This document shows, one piece after another, positions 22,372 through 33,799 of a stretch of 64,000 bases of DNA (position 1 is the first letter of the stretch; each line of letters begins with the position of its first letter). Origin of the DNA: Cyanoderma ruficeps. Taxonomy: Eukaryota; Chordata; Aves; Passeriformes; Timaliidae. The stretch is taken from assembly GCA_008694505.1 (NCBI GenBank), contig VZDJ01000219.1:14203058-14267057 (forward strand). The letters are read 5' to 3'. The translations under genes and the position numbers were made by a program. A model generated the notes under the pieces. The model had not been told where the DNA came from. It ran no database searches and saw nothing but the letters and a program-made list of their open reading frames with translations.

Positions 22372-22650
22372 CAGCAGGAGGAGGAAAGGGAGAAGGAGGA
22401 GGAGGAATAGAAGAAGAAGGAGGAGAAAAAGGAGCAGGAGGAAGAGAAGAAAGAGAGGAAGAGGAGGAGGAAGAGCAGGGAAAAGGAGGAGGAGGAAGAG
22501 AAGAAGGAGGAGAAGGAGCAGGAAGAAGAGAAGAAGGAGGAGGAAGAAGAGGAAGAGAAGAAAAAAGAAGATGGTGGAAGAGGAGCAAGAGGAGAAGGAG
22601 GAGGAAAAGGACAAGAGGGAAGAGGAAGAAGAGGAGCAGGAGGAGAAGGG
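22372..22650 (+). repeat. Polypurine (GA-rich) tract
   Basis: About 280 bases are almost entirely A and G on this strand, mostly GAG, GAA and AGG trinucleotides, with only occasional C or T. Long Glu/Lys/Arg frames on the + strand and Leu/Ser frames on the - strand are by-products. A mirror-rich tract of this kind can form triplex DNA. Confidence 0.93.
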
Positions 22651-23931
22651 TTGCACCAGACAGCGCAGAAATGAGGCTGGTTTGGGGAGGTCAGTCCAAA
22701 TGATGCCACCACAGCTGGGATTTCCAAGGCCAAGGGCAGGATGGATGAGGCCAAGGTCCAAAACCCCAGTGGGACACAGGCACAGATCAAGAAATTCCTG
22801 AATTCTCCATCCACCTTCTCGATCCCAGGGAAAAGTCTCACCCACAGGCTGCTCTGCCTGATGCAGCGACCTTGGGGAGCCCTAAATTGTGACAAATCCG
22901 ACAAAAAACGCTTTTGTGCATCTGTTGGGATATTAGGAAAGATCTCAGGGAGGTCAGGTGTGCAGGCAGGTTCATTACAGAGGAGCCAATCCTGATAAAT
23001 CCACATTTAACAGCAACCGCAGACTCTGTGACCTTGCCTGGCCCTTCCCAGCCTCTGCTGTAAACCTCAGCAGCCTTTTTTTAAATGATTATTTATCCTT
23101 TATCAGGGTTATTTTAAATCGTATTGTGTCTGGAGGAGCTGCCAGAGGCAGCTGAGGATGGTGGAGTTTTTTCCAGGCAGGCAGTATCTCCTCTGGTGGA
23201 AAAAAATCAATGAATTGGTCCCAGCACTCCCAAATCCGAGCTGCCATTTATTCCTGAGGGAATAACAGAGAGGGTCTGGCCACAGTGAGCTGGAGCTCCT
23301 GTGCTGCTAGAAATTAGATTTAATTGAAGGAAATAGAATTAATTAATAGAATTAATGCAGGGGGAGAATCAACTCTCTAGTTAAGGTGGGTGTTTTATTC
23401 CTCAAAGGAATAATTTCTTTAAAGGGCAAGTTACGACCCACTAAACTGTGCAGCAGTGCTGGAGTCAGGGGATTTCAGGGTAAAATGATCTCAAAGCAGA
23501 AAATACGTGATGATAAATGTGGGTCTGGAAGGATCGGGGAGAGCAAGAATGAAAAATAGAAACGAAAAACAAAAATCCAAAATGAGAAATTGTTTGTTGT
23601 GAGTGACTGTGGAGTGACGCCCTGGGAAAAGCAGCCAGGTGAAAGAAATGTCTCACAAGCAGCTTCTGCTTGAGAGCAAAATCTGGTTTTATTTCAACAG
23701 CAATGACATTCTTTTTTTCATGTCCAGGCTCTTTTATTCCCTCAAATGCTGCAGCTCTGGGTGGAAGGAGTCTGGCAGCCACGCCTGGAACTTGTTTTCC
23801 AAAAACTAACATTTACTTTTGGCTAATTTAATACTCTGCAACTTCTCAGGGCGAGTTTTTCATTTGCTTTCTGAGGGGCTGTGTAAATATGAATAAAAGT
23901 CAGTTGTTTCACGAGCAGGGAAGAAAATAAA

Positions 23932-23964
<33 letters not shown>

Positions 23965-23970
23965 TNCACC
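23932..23970. repeat. (TA)n-(CA)n microsatellite
   Basis: About 24 bases of alternating TA are followed by a short CA run with one ambiguous base at 23966. Confidence 0.95.
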
Positions 23971-25741
23971 CACATGGAAGTTTTTAAAAGCAGCCTCAAA
24001 CTGCATCTGTGGGCTGCAGCTACTCCTCCACCCCCTGTGTGTCCCTGTGCTCCAGGGAGGGATTGCAAACAGGAAATCATCGTTTTAAAGCCACTTTTTG
24101 GGGTTTTTGTAAACAGCCCCACAATTTGCAGTGGTCCCCACTCCTCCCTGTGCTGCCTGGTGTGAGCCTGGGAACAAGGAGGGAATTCCAGAGCTGTGCT
24201 GGGCAAGGTGGGAATTCCCTTCTGCAACTCTTGGATGGGAAATCCGGCAAGTTTCGCTTTTCTGTGGCAAAATTTGGAGTCGCTGCAGTTGTTGGGGGCT
24301 GGGCAGGCTCAGGCCCAGCTGATGCATCAGCAGGGCACAAATACTGGGAGCAGGGCAGAAAGGAGCTTCAACAGGTGAAAGTGAAGGAATTTTGGTGGAA
24401 AAAAAATGTCCCAAAGCACTTTGAGTTAAGAGGATTTCCAACCCTCCTGGCCAGCTGAGGCTCTTGGCCTGCCTCAGTCTCCTGCCCCAAATGAATCCAC
24501 AGAGAGCAACCTTCTCTATCGTATTTTTCACAGAAATTTCAGGTCTCTCTTAAGCTGCTTTACCTGGTTGTGACCAAACCTTTTCTTTCTCGTTTAAAAC
24601 CACAGAATTTCAAAATAAAGACCTGCACGGACGCTGCTTGTGCCCTTTCCAGTCTCACAGACCATCCCATCCATAAACCCCTGCAGTCTGAGCGTGCTGC
24701 AACCTCCAAACTAATTTAGCACAGGAGGAACCCACCCTGAGTCCAGGTGAGCCCAAGAATAAGGAATATCTCACTCCTGAGAACCCCGGAGATGGTTGGA
24801 TACTGATCTTTATACCGGAGGTTTTTAGATGCAGATGAATTTTAGATCAGAGAAATACGAACCACAAACTCTGACAACATTCGGATTCTTTTCTGTGCTG
24901 ATTTGTGGGCCATTCGTTGCAATTTTTGTTTTTTGGTTGCTGATGCTGCAGCTGTTTTTGTTCAGCTCCAAGGGACGTAAAAGTCACAGACAGCTGATTC
25001 CTTTGTCCTGCGGAATTATCTCAGGGACTAAATCGGGTTTTCCTTGCTAATCCTTGCCACTGTAAACTCAGAACTAATTAATAATTCATGCCCGATATTC
25101 AGTCCAAAAGCTGCTGTTCCCGTAGGATTTCCCACCAGTTTATTTGCTGGGATATTTATGGTGGCTGTAAGTGGCAAAAAGTCAGAGATTCCTCGTGCGT
25201 GGGAATAAAAAGTGGCAATTTCTCCTCAGGAGCAACACGAGGACTGCAAAACGCTTTCAGGATGATTTTGAGAAGTTTCTTCTTGATAATTTCGGAAGGG
25301 GATGGAGTGGGGCAGTCAGTCCTGCTGGGGTGCCTGAGGTTTGGGAAGTGCTGGCCAGGGAGAGGCAGGATTTGAAGGTCTCCCTGTGGGAACTGAAAAA
25401 GCAGAGGACTTTCACAGCATTGCAATAACCTTACACAGACAGATGTTTGAATCACAGTTGGATTTTAGGCCTCGAAATATTTGGAGCGTCAAAAGTTTTT
25501 GAGCTGCAAAAAAATATAAAAACAAGCAACTCTCGTGTGCTGTAAAGTGTACGTGTAGGGTTTAGTGATTGGCTTAAGTAGATGCTTGTAAGCTTTTAGC
25601 ATCAGCCTCTGGGCTAAAAAACTTCTTAAAAGCCTTGGAACACAGAGAACTTTGGCTTCTCCATCTCACCCTTCTCGTGAGACTGAAAACGGAATAAAAT
25701 CTTTTAACACACCTCTCAGGAGCCCCGTCTCTGGGTCAGAG

Positions 25742-25875
25742 AAATGGTTTTTCCAACACCCTGCCAGCCCAAGCTGTGCCTGGTCCCCACCTTGTCCCCA
25801 GCCCAGAGCTCTGAACGTCACCTCCAGGGCCGGGGATCCAAACCTGCCCGGGCAGCTGTGGGAAATATTAAAAGT
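25742..25875 (-). mobile_element. CR1-like LINE fragment, reverse orientation
   Basis: The order TTTTTCCAACACC, CCACCTTGTCCCCAGCCCAG, GTCACCTCCAGGG and GGGGATCCAAACCTGCCCGG is the reverse complement of the 3' blocks seen at 14655-14898. Confidence 0.75.
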
Positions 25876-27055
25876 GAGAAGCCCTTGCCAGCGTTTCAGC
25901 ACCTTTTCCATGCAGGAATCCCTGCCCGTGTCCGGGTGTGATCCTGGTTAAGGCGCAGGGCTGGCACCGGGGGCTGGGGCTGGGATGAGCTCTGCCAGAA
26001 GAGAGGGGATGTTATTTATTCAGCGTGATAAAGCAGCAGTGGGGTAATCAAACACTCATTAGGCACGGGTCAGGCTATAATTAGAGAGTCTGGTGCGGTT
26101 GGCCACTTCCCCCTGAATGGCAGCAGCCAGACACGGAGTGTCCGGGATAAATCGGGATTAGTTTGGGAAGCAGAAGTGCCCGCAGTGCCCGGAGCTGCCC
26201 GGGGATCCCTGTGCTCCCTTTATCCGGCAATTAAGGGAGCGCCGGGCTCTCAAGTGGCACTCGCTGCTCTCCGAGTTCGCTGAAATCCTGAACAAAAGCT
26301 CCAAAGAGCTCTCCAGGGTAATTAAACCTCCTCTGAAAGAGCTCGAAATCCCAGTGAGGGCCAAGGAGTTCTTTTCTCTCCTGCCACGGGAGGGGGAAAG
26401 GAAAGTTCTGCTGCTCAAGCACAGGTTTGTGTTTTACACGGGTGTTTCGTCCCTTCTCGGTGCTATTTTAGGAACCAGATGTCCCCAGTTCCGTTGTGGG
26501 AACATCAGGAGTTTCTCCTCCTTGGAGAGGCAGTGAGATCTGGCAGCTCACGTGTGAAAGGGGAGCAAACACCTCTCCCAGCTCAAGCTGCATTCCCGGG
26601 GTTCTGCTGGATCCTCCAGGGAATGATTTGCTGGGTTTGAGCTGTCACTCCATTTTGGGAGCCTTCTCCAAGGCCTCAGGTCAAAATGCAGTGTTTGCTT
26701 GGGGCTCAGTGCCCGTGAGCACAGAAATCTGAAATCCTCAGGGCCCAGGGCTCCAACACCTTCGAGTCACAGGAGAAATTAGAGAGGACAAAAGCACCCA
26801 GGCCAGGAGATCCTCCTGCTCCTGCTCCAGTCCAGCTGGAGAGCCATAAAGGGTCTCTGCCTTCAAAGCAGGAGCTGATTTCCTGCTTGCTTTTCACAGC
26901 CTACAGCCCCAGCTTATGGCAGCAATAAAAATAATCCTGACACAACAAAGCTGTGGTTGTGCCCCAGCTCCAGATGGGCAGCGGAAAGAGTCCGGCACAC
27001 AACAACCAGGAAAAGGGGCAGGAGTTGGAGGAATTGGGAGAAACAAGTTGTGTTG

Positions 27056-27375
27056 TCAGGAGAAATCAGAATTAATTTTATGTTGGTATCTCATAGAGTG
27101 AAACCATAGCAGGTATTTTGTCCTATGGAGGAACTCCAGAGCAGGAGGACAACGGAGTGGATTTGGGGGTTTTTCCTCCAAATTCAAGTTGGAGGTCAGG
27201 TCTTAGGGACACACAGGTGAATCTCTAGACGTCTCACCCTTTCCTCTGCAAAATCCAGCAGCAGTTTTTGAATCCCCAGCTTCCAGAGTGTGCCCAAAGA
27301 ATAACCAGCTGGAGGTTTAAGCTGCAAACAGGAGCCAGCCAAACGCTGCCTTTCGGACAAAAATATCCTTTATTT
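27056..27375 (+). repeat. Duplicated segment, family C, copy 1
   Basis: This is about 90% identical by eye to 30990-31352 in the same orientation. Both start at AGGAGAAATCAGAATTAATT and end at CTTTCGGACAAAAATATCC. No coding frame is shared. It could be an LTR-type element or a local duplication of a unique sequence. Confidence 0.75.
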
Positions 27376-27394
27376 AACTGATTAAATTAAAGCA

Positions 27395-27450
27395 TTTAAT
27401 TTATTATTAAATAAATAAATAAATTTAATTTATTTTTAAATAAAACTATT
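27395..27450. repeat. AT-rich low-complexity run
   Basis: TTATTATTAAATAAATAAATAAA-type sequence follows directly after the family C copy. Confidence 0.85.
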
Positions 27451-29484
27451 TATCTGGCACAGAAAACACAGCTGGGGGTGCCTTTCTGAGGCAGCACTTT
27501 CCACACCCTGGTGCTGGTGTGAGGAGGGGAAAAGATGGAAGGTGTTTTTAGGAAAGAAAAAGTGAGTTCTGAGGAAGTTTGGCGACACGTGAGCAAAGAG
27601 GGAGCCCTGCACAGATCAAACGTGGGGGGTGAGAAAGGGCTCACCCGTCCCTCTGGCCCCCAGTTGTTCACTGTTAGCCGTTGTTAATGAATCTCTTGCT
27701 GTATTTGTGGTGTGGTGTGAGATCCAGGCTCTCCCGTGGGATGTTTCCCTGGGCTGAGCTTTGCCAGCTTGGTCAGGACCCCCGAGCTGACAGGAGCTGC
27801 TGAAGGTGAGAGCAGCGAGCTGTGAGAGCTCATCGTGCCCCTGTCACCGCAAATAACCCCGCGGGTTTTACAGCTGCTCCCTCTCCCCTCGCACACACAC
27901 GGCCTGGAAAAGGCAAAGCTCTGCCACGGATTTCTCTGCTCCGGAGCAAAGTCACCCTCGAGCCACCCAGGGGAACTTGACTGCTGTGAATGTTTGATCC
28001 AAGGGAACAGGTACAGCTGTGCCCTTCCCTCGGACTCTGCTGGGGCTATTTCGGTGCTCAGGGATGGAATTTAAACCTGAACATCGACGGGATAATGTGA
28101 TGTGAGGCTGAGGAGGCGCCGAGGGCACGGCTGGGAGCTGTCAGGGCCAGGCTGGCACCAAGAAAAGGCTGTTTGCACACCAGGTGGGGCTGCCACTGCC
28201 ACCCCAGTGCCACCCTGGGGAACACAAGCCCCTAAACTCAGTGCCTGTGCTTTGGGTGGGCAAGACAGAGACTCTCCTTAAAGAGCTTTTGAAATATAAA
28301 CACATTTCTCCTGTGTTCTCTATTTCGAGCCGTTTCCGTTTTAGTTTTTTGGGATGTGTCACGTCTCTCTTTTAATTTCTCTGTTTAAGCAAACTGCTCC
28401 ATTTTAACCTGCTGGAATAATACTGGATTAAAATCAGCCCAACAATCTGTCTCTGCTGACAGCTGAGGGATTTCTTATCAGCTTTGTCCTTCATGGGCAG
28501 AGAAGAGAGCAGCGACGGGGAAGGCGAGAGGTGCTGTGGGAGGGGGCAGTGCCTTCGGCAGAAATGGGTGGAAATAAAGCCATTTTATCTTGGAGTGAAC
28601 AAGATGAATCACTTTGATATTTCCTGTGCCTCAACTCTTGTCACGGGCAGGATATTCTCTTACAACACTTGGAGGGTTTTGGGCTGCTCTGCAGTGATGA
28701 GCAAGAAATTGTCTTTGGATTGAGGTTACTGTCACTTCAAAAATATCAGTTTAATGTGGGCTGGGGAGGTCTGGTCCAGTTAACCTCTGCTAACAGCTTG
28801 TTTTTCTCTGATAATGATAGAGCCAAGAGGAAAATCCTCACCCCAAATGTGAAATGTGTAGGGAATCGAGCAACAGCTCTTTTTTTATTCCATCCCAGCT
28901 TCGATTTAGCAGATGTTTGCTGCAGAAAGTGAGGAGCCTCTTGAAATCATGGATTTAGACGGCAGTAGCAGTCTCTGTTTATGTTTGTTAGAGCGATTCT
29001 GCTGGTCTCAATCAGCAATCACACCCTGGACGGGAGCTGATTCCAACAACTCCTGCCTGAGGCGTGGAGGGCTGCAATTTCCAGGGGAAGGTTAAACGGT
29101 TTCGAAACATCCTTGGCTCTGTGTTGCCCCATAAAAAACGTGTGATTGCCAGAAATCTGCACTGAAATCAGGCACCATCACTGCACACCACGCTGCGCTC
29201 TAGAAAGCTGCCAAAGGATCACTGCAAAGGGGATTTTTTACCTTCAACTCACAAAGAGAAGAACGAAGTCACTCAGGGATAAGCCCAATTCTTCACTGAG
29301 AGCACGAGACACGCAGAAACTGAATCGAGTTTATTTTTGCATTCCCCTCCCTGCTCTGTGGTGCAGCAGAGCGTGTCACAAATGGGTAATTTTGATCACT
29401 CAGAGTCATCTCCACAGGCATTGGCAGAAGGGGTTTTAATAGGATGTTGTAAAAGTGTGACTTAAGAAAGCTCAGTGGCAAGGT

Positions 29485-29880
29485 TCGCTCTGTTCCTTAC
29501 TACAGGGAGGAAAAACACAAAGGAAAAGAGAGTTAAAATTGATTTAGAATGATTTACAAATGATTTACACAGAGACCAGAGACCCAAAAGGGTCAGGGGG
29601 ACCCTCCCAATGAGTTGTGAGGTTCTGAGTGGACCCCTTGGCTCTCTAAACTCCTGATGAAGTTTAGGTGCTGCTGGGTCCAGTCTGAGTCTCATATGGA
29701 CAAGCTTTGTGTCTAATGGATTTGCCTACATGGATTTAATTAGAATTAATTAGAAACTCAAGGTCTGTGATGAATCCAGGGTCCCAGCCTTGGATAAGGA
29801 AGAATCTCTCAGTCTCAGGTAGGGAATCTTGTTGTGTTTGAGGAAAAAAGTGTTTGGCTGGCAGTCAAATTGCACAGGGG
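29485..29880 (-). mobile_element. Possible LTR-like element
   Basis: The region has the texture of an avian LTR in reverse orientation: an A-rich start, short duplicated motifs (GATTTAGAATGATTTACAAATGATTTACA) and a GGACCC-rich middle. Only one copy is in the window, so it is a weak call. Confidence 0.3.
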
Positions 29881-30714
29881 AAAGGTGTGTGTGAGATTCC
29901 TTTACTGGCTCTGTTCACGGTAAATGAGTCAGGGGAAAGCTGCCACCCGCTATTCATGTGTTAATCGTGGCATCAGTGTTCATGCTCTGGCACATGCTCG
30001 TGTGTCACTGTTCCCCTGTGAGGGTTTCCTGGAGGAATTCCTGCCTCTGGAGCTGGTTTGGTTCAGGGCTCAAACCCCTCCCAGAGCAGAAGGGACAGCG
30101 TGGATCTGTCCGTAGGGAAAATGGGTTTTCCAGGATGATCAGTCCACCCGGGACGGGCCCCATTTTGGGTGGCACAAGTGGTGGAGCATCTTCAGAGCCC
30201 GGCAGTGCAGGAAATGGGGGTGGGAGCTTCTCACGGTGACTCAACTCCTGTTGTCATCAGCTGAGCAGTGACAGAAAGTGGAACTTGATGGGGGCTGAGT
30301 GGGATGGAAATAAATGGGGTGGGGAATGTCAGTGTCTCAGCACTTGCAGGGAGGACGGTGTGGCCACTGCTGGCATCTGGAGGGGCAGAGGCTCCCTTTT
30401 CCATCCCCACTGGGCAGAGCAGGTGAGTCTGTGGTGCCTGGAGACACCCGTTGGCCACCAGCCAACCTCTTCTGCCTCTGACAGCTGAAATCCATGTTAA
30501 TGCCTTAACTCCACGGGACAGATCCAGCCTTTCATCCACGTCCTGGCTGGGTTTTCCCATTTCCCTGTGGAGATGAGGAGGAGAAGGGGCAGAGGCTGCG
30601 TGTGCCAAGGGGACTGTGGAGTGCCAGGGCAGGGAGGGAGCTGAGCTCAGCCTGGCAGCCGGATCATTCCTGAACTCCCCAGTGCCACCATGCCACTTCC
30701 TGGATTGCCTTGGT

Positions 30715-30839
30715 TTTTTGGGGGGGTTTTGTCTGTTTGTGAAGATTTTTTTTATTTTATAAATTGGTTTTTTGGGGTTGGTTTGGGTGGTTCTTTGGTG
30801 GTATTTTTATTTTTTTTTTTTTTTTTTNNAGTTTCAGTT
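30715..30839. repeat. T/G-rich low-complexity tract ending in a 2-base gap
   Basis: Runs of T and G lead into a T-run of about 18 and two N at 30838-30839. Confidence 0.85.
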
Positions 30840-30989
30840 ATTGTAGAAGTCTCCATGATGGTGCAGACATTGTGTAACCTCAGCACACACTAAAATTACA
30901 TTTTTTTCCCCAGAATAACAAAGGAAGAAAGATGCCCCCTAACTGGAATTTTGACATACAAAATCACTGAAAAGTTTTTCATCCGTTTT

Positions 30990-31352
30990 GTAGGAGAAAT
31001 CAGAATTAATTTTATGTTGGTATCTCATAGAGCGAAACCATAGCAGGTATTTTGTCCTATGGAAGGAGGACAGAGCAGGAGCACAGGAGAGTGGATTTGG
31101 GGGTTTTTCCTCCAAATTCAAGTTGGAGGTCAGGTCTTAGGGGCACAGAGGTGAATCTCTAGACCTCTCACCCTTTCCTCTGCAAAAATCCAGCAGCAGA
31201 TTTTGAATCCCAGAGTGTGCCCAAAGGAGAACCCGCCGAAGGTTTAAGCCTCAAACAGGAGCTGAAGGTTTAAGCCTCAAACAGGAGCTGAAGGCTTAAG
31301 CCTCAAACAGGAGCTGAAGGCTTAAGCTGCCTTTCGGACAAAAATATCCTTT
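30990..31352 (+). repeat. Duplicated segment, family C, copy 2, with internal tandem repeat
   Basis: This is the partner of 27056-27375. It carries an extra internal expansion at about 31237-31326: three to four copies of a 26-base unit containing AAGGTTTAAGCCTCAAACAG. Copy 1 has a single version of this unit. Confidence 0.78.
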
Positions 31353-31599
31353 TGACTCCAGCAAATTTTCCTTGCCAGGTGATGTCTGATATCCACACCC
31401 CGAATTCCTCCTGGTGGCAGACACCGAGCCGGGTCTGCGGGGTGGGGGGGCTCATTTGCATTGCAAACCCGGCCTCGGTGTCTGGGAAGGCTGAGACATT
31501 TCACTCCAGCTTTCCTTTGAAGCCAAGGAACCACGGTGGCATTATTTGCATCTGGGTTGGCATTAACGGCGCGGCGGTGGTGGTTTTATCCCTGCCTCC

Positions 31600-31960
31600 C
31601 TAGAGACAGCACAAGGGGTAATCAACAGCCTCGAGTGCTCCGAAACTGAGCCTATTTTTTCCACTGGATTAGCAGCAGCAAATGCACAAGCACGTTATTA
31701 AGACGGTGCATTCATTTCTTTGGAGTCGGGATGGAATTTTGATAGAGTTAAAAAAACCCCATTAATATTTACATCACTTAGTGGTGCTGGAAGTAAGTAC
31801 ATTTATTTTAACTCAAGCTGCAAAGCATTTAGTTCTTTGTAATTACAGCACTGCTATTAAGTATTCATAAGGCTGCACAATAGAGTGTCACAGGAAACCT
31901 GGTTTAATTTAGTGGTAACTCAATGTTTTAGTTTTGTGTAAAAACAGAAACTAATTTACC
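31600..31960. promoter_or_regulatory. Candidate conserved non-coding element
   Basis: This repeat-free, AT-rich stretch is rich in homeodomain-like TAAT/ATTA cores and octamer-like strings and lies 400-750 bases before the HTR4 start exon. It looks different from the surrounding GC-rich decayed DNA. The call rests on appearance only. Confidence 0.25.
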
Positions 31961-32212
31961 AAGCCTTCTTGCTTGTGTTTTCCCACCTGGGCTTTGCAAA
32001 CTTTCCCCAGCTTTGGCTCGATTCAAACTTCTTTTTGTAGCTTTGAAAGTTGGGAAGTTCCTGGGCAAGCCTTGCAGGTGTGCAGGTAGTTTGGAGGGGG
32101 AAGAGCTGGAAAGCTGCTTGATGGAAAAAGACCTGGAAGTGCTGGTCTAAAGCAGCTGAACATGAGCTGGTGGGTGCCCAGGTGGCCAAAAAAAAGCCAA
32201 GGGCACCTGGCT

Positions 32213-32300
32213 TGGATCCTCCAGTGGCTGTCCTCACCAGGGTAAATTTGCAGGCGTGGATCCTCCAGTGGCTGTCCTCACTAGGGTAAATTTGCATTTT
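32213..32300 (+). repeat. 44-bp tandem duplication just upstream of the HTR4 start exon
   Basis: GGATCCTCCAGTGGCTGTCC and the following GGTAAATTTGCA occur twice, 44 bases apart (32214 and 32258), with one base difference in CACCAGGG/CACTAGGG. The duplication ends about 45 bases before the exon acceptor. Confidence 0.9.
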
Positions 32301-32346
32301 TTGGGCAATCCTGGAACTAATCCCCGTATTTCTCTCTCCACTGCAG

Positions 32347-32428
32347 GATGAGGTCTCTTCTATGGACATTGGACTCCCAGCTGCCCGTGCCTGCTGCCTG
32401 TGATGGAAGAGCTTGATGTGAATGTGAG
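32347..32428 (+). CDS. HTR4: HTR4 start-codon exon (5' UTR plus residues 1-8 of the 5-HT4 receptor)
   Basis: The exon follows an acceptor CTCTCTCCACTGCAG ending at 32346 and closes at GTGAG|GTAGGA, with GT at 32429. The ATG at 32403 (G at -3 and +4, a strong context) gives MEELDVNV and two bases, AG, of a split codon. As I recall, human HTR4 begins MDKLDANVSS. AG followed by T would complete the conserved Ser, so sequence and phase both fit the receptor's N-terminus. This very short piece is the extracellular tail of a Gs-coupled serotonin receptor. The next exon, encoding the rest of the tail and TM1, is not found downstream. Two upstream ATGs (32348 and 32362) lie in the same exon. Short length limits certainty, but the peptide, phase and strand all agree with the exons further on. 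Confidence 0.72.
32362..32403 (+). promoter_or_regulatory. Upstream ORF overlapping the HTR4 start codon (TGATG)
   Basis: ATG at 32362 opens a 13-codon frame (MDIGLPAARACCL). Its TGA at 32401-32403 shares its last base with the HTR4 ATG at 32403. A second upstream ATG at 32348 opens a 22-codon frame that runs past the HTR4 start and stops at 32414-32416. Both would be in the mature mRNA if the exon begins at 32347. A stop-start overlap of this type suggests translational control by reinitiation, which is inference. Confidence 0.5.
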
Positions 32429-33182
32429 GTAGGAGGACGGGCTGGGCTCCTGCAGCCCCTGAGCTGTGCCAGGGCAGTGACCCTGCAGTGCCTCTGCAGG
32501 GTGGCATTTCCTCTTTGCCTGCAGGTCAAAGTCTCTGCTCATGCAGAGGGGCCTGGTTTGGGGGCTCCTGGAGCTTCTCAGAGGACGTGGCATCACCCTG
32601 GTATTTGGATAAGTGTCAAATGTGGCCTAGACAAGTCAAGGATTTCTTTCCAGTAGAAAATGTTATGAATTTTGAAAAGGTTGCAACGTGACGTTGGAGA
32701 GACATTCCTGGAAATTTTTGACAGTTCGGCTTGGAACTTGCATTCATCGCAGCTCAAGGGAGGTGGCAGACCTCATTTTCTCTAATTCCAGAGTAGAAAA
32801 CTAAATGACCCGCGAGTATTTCCTATTTATATTTTATTGGATTTTTTAATTTCGTGTGCCTCGCCGATTGTTATTGGGTACATTTATTATAGGCAGTAGG
32901 TTAATGAGAGCCTGTCAAGTGGTTTGAAATGAAAACCTCAAATTGGTTACAGCAATCCAGAGAGGCCAAACTCTGCCCCTCTTGGGCTAAATGTGCCGTG
33001 CCTTTCAAAGACTCTAAAAACCTTCCCAGACTTTGGGTGAGACTCCCATCGTCTCCCTGGGGAGCATTCCCAGGAATGAAGGAGAGCTCCTGTTGCTCTG
33101 GCAGCCCCTCCTCATGCCATGGTAGCTAAATCTCACTCTCTTATATTTTTGGAGCACAGGTGACTCTTATCTACCCCAGTTC

Positions 33183-33775
33183 TGCACGGCATTTTTGCCC
33201 TGCCTTCTTCTTCTGCCTTTTTGTCCTGTTCTTTTCCCTCTGCCCCTTCTCCTCCCTTTCCTCCCTGGCTTTTTTTTCCTGCCATTTTCCCCACCCTCTT
33301 TTTTCCTGCCTTTTCCCCCCACCTGCTTTTTCCCACCTGGTGTTTCCCACCTTTTCCCCCTGCCTTTTTTTCACTTTCTCCCTGCCCCTTTTTCCCCACC
33401 TTTTTTCCCATCCCCTTTCTTTCCCGCCTTTTTTCCCCCCAACATTTCCTGCCTGATTTTTCCTGCTGTTTTTTCCCCACCCTTTTCCTCACCTTTTCCC
33501 CACCCTTTTTTCCCCACGCGTTTTCCCTCCACCCCCCTTTTTCCCTACCTTTTTTCCCCACCATTTTCCCCACCTTTCCACTACCTGTTTTTCCCGCCTT
33601 TTTTTCCCGCCTTTTTTTCTCTGCCCTTTTCCCCGGCTCTTTCCTCACCTTTTTTCCTTTAGCCTGCTTTTTTTTCCTGCCTTTTTCCCCTACCGTTTCC
33701 CCATCCTTTTTACCCCTGCCCTTTTTTTCGTCCCCCACCTTTTTTCCCTCCCACTTTCCTTTTGTTTCCTGTTTA
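33183..33775 (+). repeat. Polypyrimidine (T/C-rich) tract
   Basis: About 590 bases are built from degenerate CCTTTTTTCCC / CCTGCCTTTTTCCCC / CACCTTTTCC units, with very few purines on this strand. The - strand therefore shows a long Lys/Gly/Glu frame that is an artefact. The irregular unit of about 15-25 bases suggests an old minisatellite. Confidence 0.93.
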
Positions 33776-33799
33776 CCCATTGCAACAAGTTGGGAAATG

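Larger units (their letters stand above)
12769..32346 (+). other. Probable first intron of HTR4, or intergenic if the CpG island is unrelated
   Basis: No coding exon could be supported here on either strand. Recognised content is the CR1-like, LTR-like and duplicated elements listed separately, a long GA-rich tract, microsatellites, and AT-rich stretches with homeobox-type TAAT motifs (for example 15640-15800, 26020-26100 and 31640-31930) that could be conserved enhancers. A small CTCTTCCCTCTGC tandem repeat lies at 13620-13668. Confidence 0.5.

Noticed and set aside
22204..22845. Leu/Ser-rich - strand and Glu/Arg-rich + strand frames
   Set aside because: They are translations of the polypurine tract, with no sequence complexity.
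33133..33780. 215-residue Lys/Gly-rich - strand frame and Phe/Pro-rich + strand frames
   Set aside because: They are translations of the polypyrimidine minisatellite. A genuine protein would not stay open in several frames on both strands here.
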